In this document: piece after piece, positions 1-5,831 of the stretch
Layout: every line of letters begins with the position of its first letter
Position numbering within the stretch: the stretch's first letter is position 1
Notes under the pieces: generated by a model
The model's input: only the letters and a program-made list of their open reading frames with translations
What the model was told of the DNA's origin: nothing
Databases searched by the model: none
Assembly (NCBI RefSeq): GCF_023653455.1
Contig: NZ_JAKEDR010000140.1
Coordinates: forward strand, 1 to 9,303
Reading direction: 5' to 3'
DNA from: Paraclostridium ghonii
GTDB taxonomy: Bacteria; Bacillota; Clostridia; Peptostreptococcales; Peptostreptococcaceae
Length of the DNA stretch: 9,303 nucleotides
Translations under genes and position numbers: made by a program

Positions 1-127
1 TCTAACTATTTAATATAATTGGATCCATTTCAATAAAAAAGAACTAAGCTCTTAACTTAGTCCTTCAATTTCAACTTTATTCTTATATCTTATTAATGTA
101 CTCTTACTTATTCCCGTCATCTGTTCT
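1..127. repeat. Terminal overlap, copy 1 (circular molecule)
   Basis: These 127 bases recur exactly at 9177-9303. Identical ends of this size are what an assembler leaves when it walks round a circle, so the true unit is 9176 bp. The overlap covers the resolvase terminator and the last 25 codons of the resolvase gene. Confidence 0.95.
35..63 (-). terminator. Intrinsic terminator of the resolvase gene
   Basis: On the minus strand GGACTAAG (63-56) pairs with CTTAGTTC (48-41), allowing one G-U pair. A run of six T (40-35) follows. The stem overlaps the stop codon at 52-54, so the gene ends in its own terminator. Confidence 0.8.
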
Positions 128-636
128 ACTTGTTTATATGTTTTACCACTTCTTAACAACTCCAATGCGTGAGCCTTCTTACTATCTTTATGAACCTTTG
201 GTCTACCTTCTTTAAAGTTTATATCTTGCTTAGCTATCGCTTTACCTTCTTTCATGCGTTCAACAATACAATCCTTCTCGTATTCAGCGAATGCTGTTAA
301 TACTGTAAACATCATCTTCCCCATAGAACTACTTAAGTCAACTATACCCATATTAAGTATGTTTACCTTTATACCTTTTTCTGTTAGTGCCTTAATCTTC
401 TGAATGCCCTTCTCAGTACTTCTCGTGAATCGGTCTAACTTAGTTATTACTATCGTGTCCCCTTGCTTTAATATCTTCTCTAGTTCATTCCATTGAGGAC
501 GTTCCATAGTTGCTCCTGTATGAACTTCATAGAATACTTTAGAACAACCATTCTCATTTAATATCTTTATTTGATTTTCTAAGCTAGTGTTATCCTCTTG
601 CGATTTAGTACTTACTCTTGCATATCCATATATCAT
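52..636 (-). CDS. Small serine recombinase (resolvase/invertase family)
   Basis: This 194-aa protein is a small serine recombinase, a family that resolves plasmid multimers or inverts DNA by cutting both strands through a serine-DNA bond. The N-terminal catalytic domain (residues 1-130) opens with YGYARVST, giving the nucleophile Ser9 and Arg7. KLDRFTR supplies Asp68, Arg69 and Arg72, and IVERMKEG supplies Glu126 and Arg127 at the start of the long helix. A C-terminal helix-turn-helix (about 160-184, KTYKQVEQMTGISKSTLIRY) should bind the site arms. The length is normal for the family and all catalytic residues are present, so it should be active. The start is supported by AAGGGG seven bases upstream of the ATG. 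A res-like site and its own promoter lie just upstream (666-756). Multimer resolution is the likely role; invertase activity cannot be excluded. Confidence 0.93.
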   Translation of the reverse strand: MIYGYARVSTKSQEDNTSLENQIKILNENGCSKVFYEVHTGATMERPQWNELEKILKQGDTIVITKLDRFTRSTEKGIQKIKALTEKGIKVNILNMGIVDLSSSMGKMMFTVLTAFAEYEKDCIVERMKEGKAIAKQDINFKEGRPKVHKDSKKAHALELLRSGKTYKQVEQMTGISKSTLIRYKNKVEIEGLS

Positions 637-665
637 AGTAATACCCCTTTTTTATAATTATTTAA

Positions 666-756
666 GTATCATTTATGACACCTAGTTTTGATACCATTCA
701 TACTATTGATATTACTACATATAATTTTAGGTGTCAATACTTTAAAATTATGACAC
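666..756. other. Putative res site for the resolvase
   Basis: Two inverted-repeat elements lie immediately upstream of the resolvase gene. Element 666-694 has ends GTATCA/TGATAC. Element 731-756 has ends GTGTCA/TGACAC and is almost fully palindromic about TTTAAA. Their centres are about 63 bp apart, near six helical turns. TGACACCT (676-683) also recurs inverted as AGGTGTCA (729-736). Small serine resolvases bind such paired subsites next to their own gene. I did not find a clear third subsite. Confidence 0.6.
709..737 (-). promoter_or_regulatory. Promoter of the resolvase gene
   Basis: On the minus strand TTGACA (737-732), a 17-bp spacer and TAATAT (714-709) form a near-consensus sigma-A promoter about 70 bases upstream of the ATG. 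The -35 box lies inside the 731-756 inverted repeat, so resolvase bound there would block its own transcription. Confidence 0.7.
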
Positions 757-775
757 TTAAAAATCATTCGACAAA

Positions 776-818
776 TAGAAAAAAGTGTTTACGAAAACAA
801 CTGTTTTTTGAACACTTT
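776..818 (-). terminator. Terminator of the 68-aa membrane protein gene
   Basis: AAAGTGTT (782-789) pairs with AACACTTT (811-818). Further AAAACA/TGTTTT pairing occurs inside. On the minus strand a run of T (784-779) follows the stem. It sits just after the stop codon at 827. Confidence 0.7.
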
Positions 819-826
819 AAAACTCA

Positions 827-1033
827 CTAATTCTCATTAGTGACTTCAATTATCTTACCATCGTTATCAACTGTAACATTACCTTTTATTATTACTTGTT
901 GAATGTGTTGAAGCTGTTGTTTTTCGCTTCCTATTGAACGTCCTATATTAATGCCTGTTAATGCTATACCTACAATACCTACTACAGCCCCTAATATCGT
1001 TATGAAATTTTTAGTTTTGTGTGATAAGTTCAT
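827..1033 (-). CDS. Small single-pass membrane protein, unknown function
   Basis: I do not recognise this 68-aa protein. It has a short basic start (MNLSHKTKN), one strong hydrophobic segment at residues 10-31 rich in Gly/Ile/Val, and a polar tail (32-68) with a possible beta strand pair, VIIKGNVTVDNDGKIIEV. This layout suggests one membrane helix with the C-terminal tail on either face. It could be a small membrane regulator, a holin-like protein or a toxin-like peptide; nothing decides between them. The ribosome site is modest (AGCAGGTAG, a few bases before the ATG). It is a single-gene unit: a terminator follows it and the resolvase promoter lies beyond. An 11-bp AT-only inverted repeat (1074-1084 / 1092-1102) lies upstream, in the promoter region. 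Confidence 0.65.
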   Translation of the reverse strand: MNLSHKTKNFITILGAVVGIVGIALTGINIGRSIGSEKQQLQHIQQVIIKGNVTVDNDGKIIEVTNEN

Positions 1034-1145
1034 GATTCTACCTGCTTTCTTTAATAATTTAATATATAATATACAAAAAATATTTTTTTATAATATTTTT
1101 TGAGCTCTATCTATGAATTACTTCAAATTTTTATTTTTAACTATT

Positions 1146-1170
1146 AAAAAACCACTAGGTAACCTAGTGG
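1146..1170 (-). terminator. Intrinsic terminator, minus strand
   Basis: CCACTAGGT (1152-1160) and ACCTAGTGG (1162-1170) form a near-perfect hairpin. On the minus strand six T (1151-1146) follow. The nearest upstream gene stops 357 bases earlier, so this terminator probably serves a short transcript from the promoter at 1347-1376. Confidence 0.75.
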
Positions 1171-1288
1171 CTTAAAATATGCTTTTAATATCATCTTTCC
1201 ATATATTTTTTATCAATCTTTATATTATTACTTTCAAAAACATACATTTGAATACGTCCATTTACCTATCTACATTCAATTTAGGTAT

Positions 1289-1324
1289 AAAAAAAGCACG
1301 TACTTTTCCCATAAGTGCTTTTTT
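1289..1324. terminator. Bidirectional intrinsic terminator
   Basis: AAAAAAGCAC (1290-1299) pairs with GTGCTTTTTT (1315-1324). A-run and T-run flank the GC core, so it can stop transcription either way. On the minus strand it lies only about 15 nt after the predicted start site of the 1347-1376 promoter. Confidence 0.7.
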
Positions 1325-1346
1325 GTGACATATTTACTTAATTTTA

Positions 1347-1376
1347 ATTATATCAGAAGGTTATATTTTCATGCAA
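1347..1376 (-). promoter_or_regulatory. Extended -10 promoter, minus strand
   Basis: On the minus strand TTGCAT (1376-1371), an 18-bp spacer and TATAAT (1352-1347) preceded by TGA give an extended -10 (TGATATAAT). It has no protein gene directly downstream. Confidence 0.6.
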
Positions 1377-1526
1377 TATATTCATTTACTTTTTATTAAT
1401 ATTATCAACAACTACTAGGGGAAGAGTTAGGAAAATGCAGAATCCATACGTTAAGGCGAATTAAATCTTTACTTGCAATACTTTTAGTCTTTTACAAATT
1501 AATATTTGAATACAAGTTGGAACTAA

Positions 1527-2354
1527 TTAATAATTATTAATTTTATCATTTAAAGAACTATCACTACCATCTAATGAATTTATTCGTACTATATATGTAG
1601 CTACATTACCCCTAAATGCTAATACTGCACTTTTAAAATCTTTTAAATCTGTATCTGATTTGCTGTTTTTATACTGTTTTGCATAATCATGCATTTTTTC
1701 ATAATTATCACTTGCAAGTAGAAATATTTTCATAGGTTCTTTTAGTCTTGTGCTCTCCATAAAGTCTTTACCTTTTATTTTGATTTGACTTATATCCTTT
1801 GGATCTTTATCTTCAAATAACTTAGCTAAGTCTTTTATATATTTATCAGTCAACAAGTTATCAGATATAGATTCACTTAAACCTTTATAATCTTTCATAG
1901 TATCATTTATACCTTCATATAAAACATTTTCTACTTTTATCCTTTGATTTTCTACTAAGGTCTTTAATTCGTCTGTATTTTCAATAACAATTTCACCTTT
2001 ATCATTAGATTTATAGCCAGGCTTAATGTCTACAATAGTTTTTTTATCAAATTCAGTAATCTTAGCAATCTCATTTCCTTGTATATTTTCTATAATAATT
2101 TCAGTTTTAATATTTTTATTCTCTAACTTTTCTAAAATCTGCTTTACCATAGATTCACTTATATCATTTAAATTTGATGAAACAACTATAATTTCAATAA
2201 TATCCTCTTTATTTTCTAACTCTTTAGGAACATCCTTTGTACATTCTAAGTCTTTAATATTATATTCTTCAACTTTTACATCTACTTCTTTTTGACTACA
2301 TCCAACTAACCCCAGTGCTAAAATTAAAACTAACCCAACTATTATTTTTTTCAT
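1527..2354 (-). CDS. Secreted lipoprotein, unknown function
   Basis: This 275-aa protein begins MKKIIVGLVLILALGLVGC, a classic lipoprotein signal: two Lys, a hydrophobic core, and lipobox LVGC with Cys19 as the lipidated residue. It should be anchored on the outer face of the cell membrane. An in-frame ATG lies seven codons upstream (2375), but AGGGGG just before 2354 and the signal peptide both favour 2354. The mature part is hydrophilic, rich in Lys, Asp and Glu. It has an N-terminal alternating strand/helix region (about 45-130) and a helical C-terminal half (about 135-260). I do not recognise the family. It follows the HTH+RHH gene by 95 bp. It could modify the cell surface, for example phage or conjugation exclusion, but nothing shows that. 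Confidence 0.85.
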   Translation of the reverse strand: MKKIIVGLVLILALGLVGCSQKEVDVKVEEYNIKDLECTKDVPKELENKEDIIEIIVVSSNLNDISESMVKQILEKLENKNIKTEIIIENIQGNEIAKITEFDKKTIVDIKPGYKSNDKGEIVIENTDELKTLVENQRIKVENVLYEGINDTMKDYKGLSESISDNLLTDKYIKDLAKLFEDKDPKDISQIKIKGKDFMESTRLKEPMKIFLLASDNYEKMHDYAKQYKNSKSDTDLKDFKSAVLAFRGNVATYIVRINSLDGSDSSLNDKINNY

Positions 2355-2449
2355 ATATATCCCCCTATTTTTCATCTCAATAAAAATAGTAGTTTAATTA
2401 GATTTAATTTTCTATAAAAAGGATAGAATTTTTATCTTATACAACTATT

Positions 2450-3022
2450 TTAGCTATGATTTAAAATATATTCTTTAAGAGCCATCGAAACCAAGTCCAT
2501 TTTTTTATATTCCTTGTGTTCCTCTATAAATTCATTAAACTGTCGTAATACTTCTGTATTAACCCTTAGTGTAGTCAATGTATTATCAGTTGTATCTAAG
2601 TCTATAACTATTTGATTACTCAATATATTAGAGTTCTTTTTATATAGTTCTATCATCTCAATTAATGTATTATATTCTTTAGCTATATTAATTAAATTCC
2701 CTTGGATACTTTTATCATTCATTAATCCAACGTCTGTATTACTGTCGTTAGCTTTCGTCTCAATTTCTTCTACACTAATGTTACACTTTTGTATAGTAGC
2801 TTTTTCAACACTCCTAACAGTCGTATTACTGTCGTTATATTCATATCTATTATTACTTTTGCTATAAGTATAATTAATCTTTTTAAATCTATCTGTCAAT
2901 GTACTCCTTCCAACTCCTATTTCTTTACATATACTTGTTAGTGTTCCACCTTTTGTTAATTGTAAATTTATATATTCAACTTGATCCATTATATCTAATT
3001 TTTTTAATTCATCTTTTGTCAT
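2450..3022 (-). CDS. DNA-binding protein with N-terminal HTH and C-terminal RHH domain
   Basis: This 190-aa protein has two DNA-binding parts. Residues about 8-50 form a helix-turn-helix (TLTSICKEIGVGRSTLTDRF). Residues about 147-187 read as a ribbon-helix-helix fold: strand LTTLRVNT, then helices VLRQFNEFIEEH and KMDLVSMALKEYIL. The middle (55-145) is a low-complexity linker in which NDSNT occurs twice (63-67 and 92-96). Proteins of this design are common on clostridial plasmids and phages. Roles in partition or copy control are inferred for them rather than known to me. GGAGGT sits seven bases before the ATG. Its promoter and gene carry four copies of ACGACAGT, one at the predicted transcription start, which suggests self-binding. 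No ParA-type ATPase is present. Confidence 0.8.
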   Translation of the reverse strand: MTKDELKKLDIMDQVEYINLQLTKGGTLTSICKEIGVGRSTLTDRFKKINYTYSKSNNRYEYNDSNTTVRSVEKATIQKCNISVEEIETKANDSNTDVGLMNDKSIQGNLINIAKEYNTLIEMIELYKKNSNILSNQIVIDLDTTDNTLTTLRVNTEVLRQFNEFIEEHKEYKKMDLVSMALKEYILNHS

Positions 3023-3056
3023 GTGATACCTCCATATACAATAGTTATACTGTCGT
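2539..3056 (-). repeat. Four copies of ACGACAGT within and upstream of the HTH+RHH gene
   Basis: The minus strand reads ACGACAGT at 3056-3049, 2835-2828, 2748-2741 and 2546-2539. The middle two lie in identical 15-bp blocks (TAACGACAGTAATAC, 2837-2823 and 2750-2736) that encode NDSNT. The last lies in a different codon phase, encoding LRQ with a rare CGA codon. The first is non-coding and abuts the -10 box. I saw no other copy in the plasmid. They are candidate binding sites. Confidence 0.6.
3034..3045. promoter_or_regulatory. 12-bp motif ATATACAATAGT shared with the 8584-8705 repeats
   Basis: ATATACAATAGT lies here in the leader of the HTH+RHH gene. Its reverse complement occurs at 8592-8603 and 8693-8704, within the two 21-bp repeats. 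All three are in transcription-start regions, so this may be a common operator. Confidence 0.4.
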
Positions 3057-3063
3057 ATATTCT

Positions 3064-3069
3064 ATTATA
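3064..3069 (-). promoter_or_regulatory. -10 box of the HTH+RHH gene
   Basis: The minus strand reads TATAAT here, 42 bases before the ATG. I see no good -35 box. The ACGACAGT copy at 3056-3049, flanked by TATAC/GTATA, lies at the predicted start site, a typical place for an operator. Confidence 0.5.
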
Positions 3070-3203
3070 CAGAAGTTATTTCCTCTATAAAATAAAAAAA
3101 CTAGATAATAATATCTACTTAATTTAATAATTATTTTAAATATTACTTTTTGCGTAAATAATATTACCTATTTAAAAAAAAGTAATATTTAAATATTTAT
3201 CTA

Positions 3204-3234
3204 TAAAAAAAGAACTAGATTAATCTCTAGCTCT
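3204..3234 (-). terminator. Terminator of the coiled-coil protein gene
   Basis: AGAACTAGA (3211-3219) pairs with TCTAGCTCT (3226-3234), with one G-U pair in the minus-strand RNA. A T run (3210-3204) follows. The stem overlaps the TAG stop codon at 3233-3235. Confidence 0.8.
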
Positions 3235-3454
3235 AATTTAAAGTATCCATTTCCTTTAATCTGTTTTCAACTTTTGTAACCTTGACCTTTAATTTATTTA
3301 TCTCATTAGAATTATTCTCACTTAATATTTCTAATGTATCAAATCCATCTTTCATTTGAAAATCTAATTTATCTAGCTTACTATTAAATTCTTTTCTCAT
3401 CTCATTTATATCATTTTTCATTTCTAATAATAAATCTAATATTTGATTATCCAT
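3233..3454 (-). CDS. Small coiled-coil protein, unknown function
   Basis: This 73-aa protein is almost wholly helical and charged, with hydrophobic residues in heptad-like spacing (ILDLLLEMKNDINEMRKEF, then LDKLDFQMKDGFDTLEIL, then INKLKVKVTKVENRLKEM). It should form a coiled coil and oligomerise. There is no membrane segment or signal. Short proteins of this kind are frequent on clostridial mobile elements, without known function to my knowledge. The start is well supported: AAGGAGG lies six bases before the ATG. It has its own extended -10 promoter (3486-3494) and its own terminator, so it is a one-gene unit. Confidence 0.75.
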   Translation of the reverse strand: MDNQILDLLLEMKNDINEMRKEFNSKLDKLDFQMKDGFDTLEILSENNSNEINKLKVKVTKVENRLKEMDTLN

Positions 3455-3485
3455 TTTAAGCCTCCTTTTTGATTATTATTTAATT

Positions 3486-3494
3486 ATTATAACA
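3486..3494 (-). promoter_or_regulatory. Extended -10 promoter of the coiled-coil gene
   Basis: The minus strand reads TGTTATAAT, about 32 bases before the ATG at 3454. The -35 region is weak, which is usual with an extended -10. Confidence 0.55.
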
Positions 3495-3578
3495 TTTTTG
3501 TATTGTAGTAGTGTTACAAATTCAACTCCTTGCCACCTATATTAGAATACCCCTATTTCATAGATGTTCTAATAATAC

Positions 3579-4271
3579 TTATTTTATGGATTCTAAAAAT
3601 AAATCCGCCGTTGTTTGCTCTTTCTTAATTAAATATTCTAAGCTTTTCATTTCTATTTCTTCATTACTATATATCTCTGTTGATACTGCTAATTGTTTAA
3701 GTAGTGTTTTCCCTTGCTCCGGATTATCATTTATCTTTTTCATTACATCTACCATTACATTTATTGTGTTAGGTATCTTTTTCTTTAATTCAACCATTTT
3801 TTTAGCTACCTCTAAAGCTTCTTCATATTCCTTCTTACTCTTACTTTTTGGCTCATCCTTTTTTAACACCTCAAGTATTCTTTTTTTTCTACTGTCACTA
3901 TCAATTCTTGATAAATATGTATCCTTATATGCTCTATGTTTTAATATTACTTTACATAGTAATTCATCAGAAAGCCTGTCTGTAAAATCCTTTGGTAACT
4001 CTATAACTTTAGTAGGAAATAGTTCTACTATTGCATTTACAACTCTATCACTGTATAGAATTGACTTAGGTATATAATCTACTATTTTTATGTTTTTGTT
4101 TAATACTGTTTCAATATTTTCTATACTCCAGTATCCCTCATTTGGACACTTATTTATAGTTTCTATACTACAATCCTCTTTTAATAATTTGCTCCACTCA
4201 TCATAGAATAAAATTTCTCCCTTTAACTATATTTCTCCCTTTATTGTTTTAATGTGTCTCAATCCCATCAT
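3579..4271 (-). pseudogene. Interrupted gene (in-frame TAG from an 18-bp duplication), unknown function
   Basis: A simple start at the GTG 3869 gives only 96 aa, but the same frame is open back to 4226 with no ATG. Just before 4226 is a TAG (4229-4227), and beyond it the frame continues up to ATGATG at 4271. The joined reading is MMGLRHIKTIKGEI, stop, LKGEILFYDEWSKLL and onward to residue 230. The stop lies in an imperfect 18-bp (six-codon) tandem duplication: the 13-bp block ATTTCTCCCTTTA occurs at 4213-4225 and 4231-4243. Removing one unit restores a 224-aa protein. It has an acidic N-terminal part, short helical repeats (VDYIPKSILYSDRVVNAIVE and the like, distantly recalling DUF4116) and a Lys/Glu-rich C-terminal coiled coil. 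I do not know its function. No clear ribosome site precedes 4271, so a shorter product from GTG 3869 or TAG read-through is possible. Confidence 0.7.
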
Positions 4272-4302
4272 TAAATATAATACTATAAAATGTCTTAAAA
4301 AT

Positions 4303-4340
4303 AAAAAAAGCTCGATAAATAATATCTAACTTCTTAAGCT
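4303..4340 (-). terminator. Weak terminator of the 114-aa gene
   Basis: AGCT (4337-4340) pairs with AGCT (4309-4312), with inner GATA/TATC pairing. Seven T follow on the minus strand (4309-4303). The stem is weak but correctly placed after the stop at 4334. Confidence 0.45.
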
Positions 4341-4678
4341 ATATATGTTCCAGCTATATAATTATTTTCTAAACCTTTAACTATTAAAGTTTGTAAAGTT
4401 GGAAAATCATACCCCTCGCCCGCACCCGTATACATTAACTCAATTATATATTCCTTCATTATCTTTTTATCATAATCGGGTATTAGCAATTCAAACTCAC
4501 CAACTTTATATAATTTATTAATACTTATATATTTAACTTTAAATCCATTTTGACAACCTTTTTTTAATTCTTCTATATCTCTTAATTTATCAAATTTATC
4601 TATAAACGATATGTCTCTAAAGTTTTCTACGAAAAACTGATCTTTCATATCATAAATTAAATTTTCTATCTTTCCCAT
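4334..4678 (-). CDS. Hypothetical cytosolic protein, 114 aa
   Basis: I do not recognise this protein. It is soluble and mixed charged, with no signal or membrane segment. It starts MGKIENLIYDMKDQFF and ends with a hydrophobic GLENNYIAGTYIA. A frame extension to 4720 exists, but GGAGGG lies six bases before the ATG at 4678, so I use that start. An extended -10 (TGGTATTAT, 4717-4709) lies 31 bases upstream. It is a single-gene unit between the bacteriocin/immunity terminator and the broken gene. Confidence 0.7.
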   Translation of the reverse strand: MGKIENLIYDMKDQFFVENFRDISFIDKFDKLRDIEELKKGCQNGFKVKYISINKLYKVGEFELLIPDYDKKIMKEYIIELMYTGAGEGYDFPTLQTLIVKGLENNYIAGTYIA

Positions 4679-4708
4679 AGTTGTCCCTCCAATGTAGTCT
4701 ATATTTAA

Positions 4709-4717
4709 ATAATACCA
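4709..4717 (-). promoter_or_regulatory. Extended -10 promoter of the 114-aa gene
   Basis: The minus strand reads TGGTATTAT, just over 30 bases before the ATG at 4678. It also argues against the longer 4720 start, which would begin upstream of the transcript. Confidence 0.45.
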
Positions 4718-4816
4718 CACCTTGTCCTATTCAAATATGTATTTAATAAAGTAAACTAATAGTTATTTTATTGAACATATATTTTTTAAAATCTACAATA
4801 TTTGTCCCAATTTTTG

Positions 4817-4858
4817 TAGATAAAAAAGATACTCATATACATGAGTATCTTTTATCTA
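4817..4858. terminator. Strong bidirectional terminator after the bacteriocin/immunity genes
   Basis: AAAAGATACTCAT (4824-4836) and ATGAGTATCTTTT (4841-4853) form a perfect 13-bp stem with loop ATAC, extended by TAGAT/ATCTA at the base. T runs occur on either strand. A second hairpin with ATCTACAA/TTGTAGAT arms (4791-4821) overlaps its far side. Confidence 0.9.
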
Positions 4859-4883
4859 TTATTTACTTCAAATTTGATTAAGT

Positions 4884-5153
4884 TTAATTCTTATTTTTAA
4901 AAGTCTTCTTTTTTTCATATAAAATATATATTCCAGTGATAAGTAGTAAAATAAAATAATTGTATGTAACTTTATCTAACCCGTTAAAATATATCATAGT
5001 AAATAAATTAAAAATTATTAAAATAAATGAAAAGCAAAATTTTGTTTTTGTCAATAATCGCTTATTTTTAAAAATAATTGGTAAAATAATAATTGTTGAA
5101 ATATAGGCTGTAAAATGAAAAAACAGTTCATTATTATTTATTAAATGTTTCAT
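4884..5153 (-). CDS. Small membrane protein, candidate bacteriocin immunity protein
   Basis: This 89-aa protein has three membrane segments (about 10-28, 39-56 and 63-79), a basic loop (KNKRLLTKTK) and a very basic tail (KKKTFKNKN). It begins 21 bp after the bacteriocin-like gene stops, with no promoter or terminator between, and both share the strong terminator at 4817-4858. Small basic polytopic proteins placed directly after a bacteriocin gene are typically immunity proteins that shield the producer's membrane. That role is inferred from position and shape; I recognise no family. AAAGGA lies about 11 bases before the ATG. Confidence 0.7.
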   Translation of the reverse strand: MKHLINNNELFFHFTAYISTIIILPIIFKNKRLLTKTKFCFSFILIIFNLFTMIYFNGLDKVTYNYFILLLITGIYILYEKKKTFKNKN

Positions 5154-5174
5154 CTATGTATATTCCTTTCGAGA

Positions 5175-5831
5175 TTATAATCTTTTACCGCTATCTTTAA
5201 CTGTTTTAATGAACTTACCATCTCCATAAAATGATGTTTCTCTCTCATATAGATAGTATTTACCCTGTGTACCATATCTTATTTTATAACCTATTTTAAT
5301 TCTATCATACTTACCTGCAACTGCAGCCGCAACCACAGCTGCAGCACCAATAGGAGTCCATCCTGCTTTTAATGCAATTAAACCTGCTATAGTAGCTGTA
5401 CTTAATCCACCTGTATTTATATACATTGTATTATAATTCCATTTTCCCCATTTAACTGCGGCTGTGGCAGATCTTATAGTACTACTTTTAGATTTTTCTA
5501 AACTATTATCATTACTTTCGTAATTATCACTACTAGTAACAGAAATCTTTTCTCCATCTAGATATATTTCATTATCTAAATCTTCTAGTGTATTTAGAAT
5601 ATTTCCATCTAATGATTTAATTGTTATTGTAGTTTTATCACCATCTACAACTTTATCATATATAACTCCTAGATTTTCATCAGTATAAGACTCTGTTGAT
5701 TGTTCACTTGTCTGATATGTATCAACATTGTTAGTTTGTGCGTTTGCAGTTGTTGTTAATAATGGGAGACTAGCAATAACTCCTATTAATGCTAGTGCCA
5801 CACTTTTAGTAGCTCTCTTTCTTAAACTCAT
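5175..5831 (-). CDS. Secreted bacteriocin-like protein
   Basis: This 218-aa protein has a Sec signal: basic MSLRKRATK, hydrophobic core, and cleavage after ANA (residues 29-31). Residues 32-125 are acidic, Ser/Thr-rich and look like a pro-region or spacer. From about 126 the character changes: KWGKWNYN, then a Gly/Ala-rich hydrophobic hairpin (about 142-173, STATIAGLIALKAGWTPIGA followed by VVAAAVAG), then a basic, Tyr-rich tail. This looks like a membrane-active domain. It recalls large secreted bacteriocins such as geobacillin 26 and closticin 574, whose active part is also C-terminal. That is a resemblance in layout, not a proven match. GGAGGA precedes the ATG by six bases. The candidate immunity gene follows. 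There are no Cys residues and no double-Gly leader, so a lantibiotic or pediocin type is unlikely. Confidence 0.7.
   Translation of the reverse strand: MSLRKRATKSVALALIGVIASLPLLTTTANAQTNNVDTYQTSEQSTESYTDENLGVIYDKVVDGDKTTITIKSLDGNILNTLEDLDNEIYLDGEKISVTSSDNYESNDNSLEKSKSSTIRSATAAVKWGKWNYNTMYINTGGLSTATIAGLIALKAGWTPIGAAAVVAAAVAGKYDRIKIGYKIRYGTQGKYYLYERETSFYGDGKFIKTVKDSGKRL

Larger units (their letters stand above)
1146..1340 (-). ncRNA. Possible small RNA (~195 nt), or ~55-nt terminated leader
   Basis: A good promoter (1347-1376) would start a minus-strand RNA near 1340. It meets a hairpin terminator at 1324-1289 almost at once, and a second strong terminator at 1170-1146. No long reading frame lies between. 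The only peptide with any ribosome-site look is 13 codons (1261-1220, MDVFKCMFLKVII, after AGGTAA). It may be a regulatory RNA or a leader with an attenuator. No known RNA family is recognised. Confidence 0.35.
1034..1526. other. 493-bp gene-free stretch with promoter and terminators
   Basis: I see no convincing protein gene here. It holds an 11-bp AT-only palindrome at 1074-1102, two hairpin terminators (1146-1170 and 1289-1324), a minus-strand extended -10 promoter at 1347-1376, and a GC-richer island at about 1416-1470 (from ctactaggggaagagttagg onward). I could not match that island to a known element; it may be a remnant. Confidence 0.6.

Noticed and set aside
1179..1328. 49-codon plus-strand hydrophobic frame (MLLISSFHIFF...), possible toxin peptide
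   Set aside because: There is no ribosome site or promoter ahead of it, and it runs through the terminator hairpin at 1289-1324.
2026..2295. 89-codon plus-strand frame
   Set aside because: It is the complement of the lipoprotein gene, which has a clear signal, lipobox and ribosome site.
2899..3090. 63-codon plus-strand frame
   Set aside because: It is the complement of the HTH-coding region and its promoter, without start signals.
3511..4077. 188-codon plus-strand frame
   Set aside because: It lies opposite the broken minus-strand gene, is Phe/Ser/Leu-rich as complements of AT-rich genes are, and has no ribosome site.
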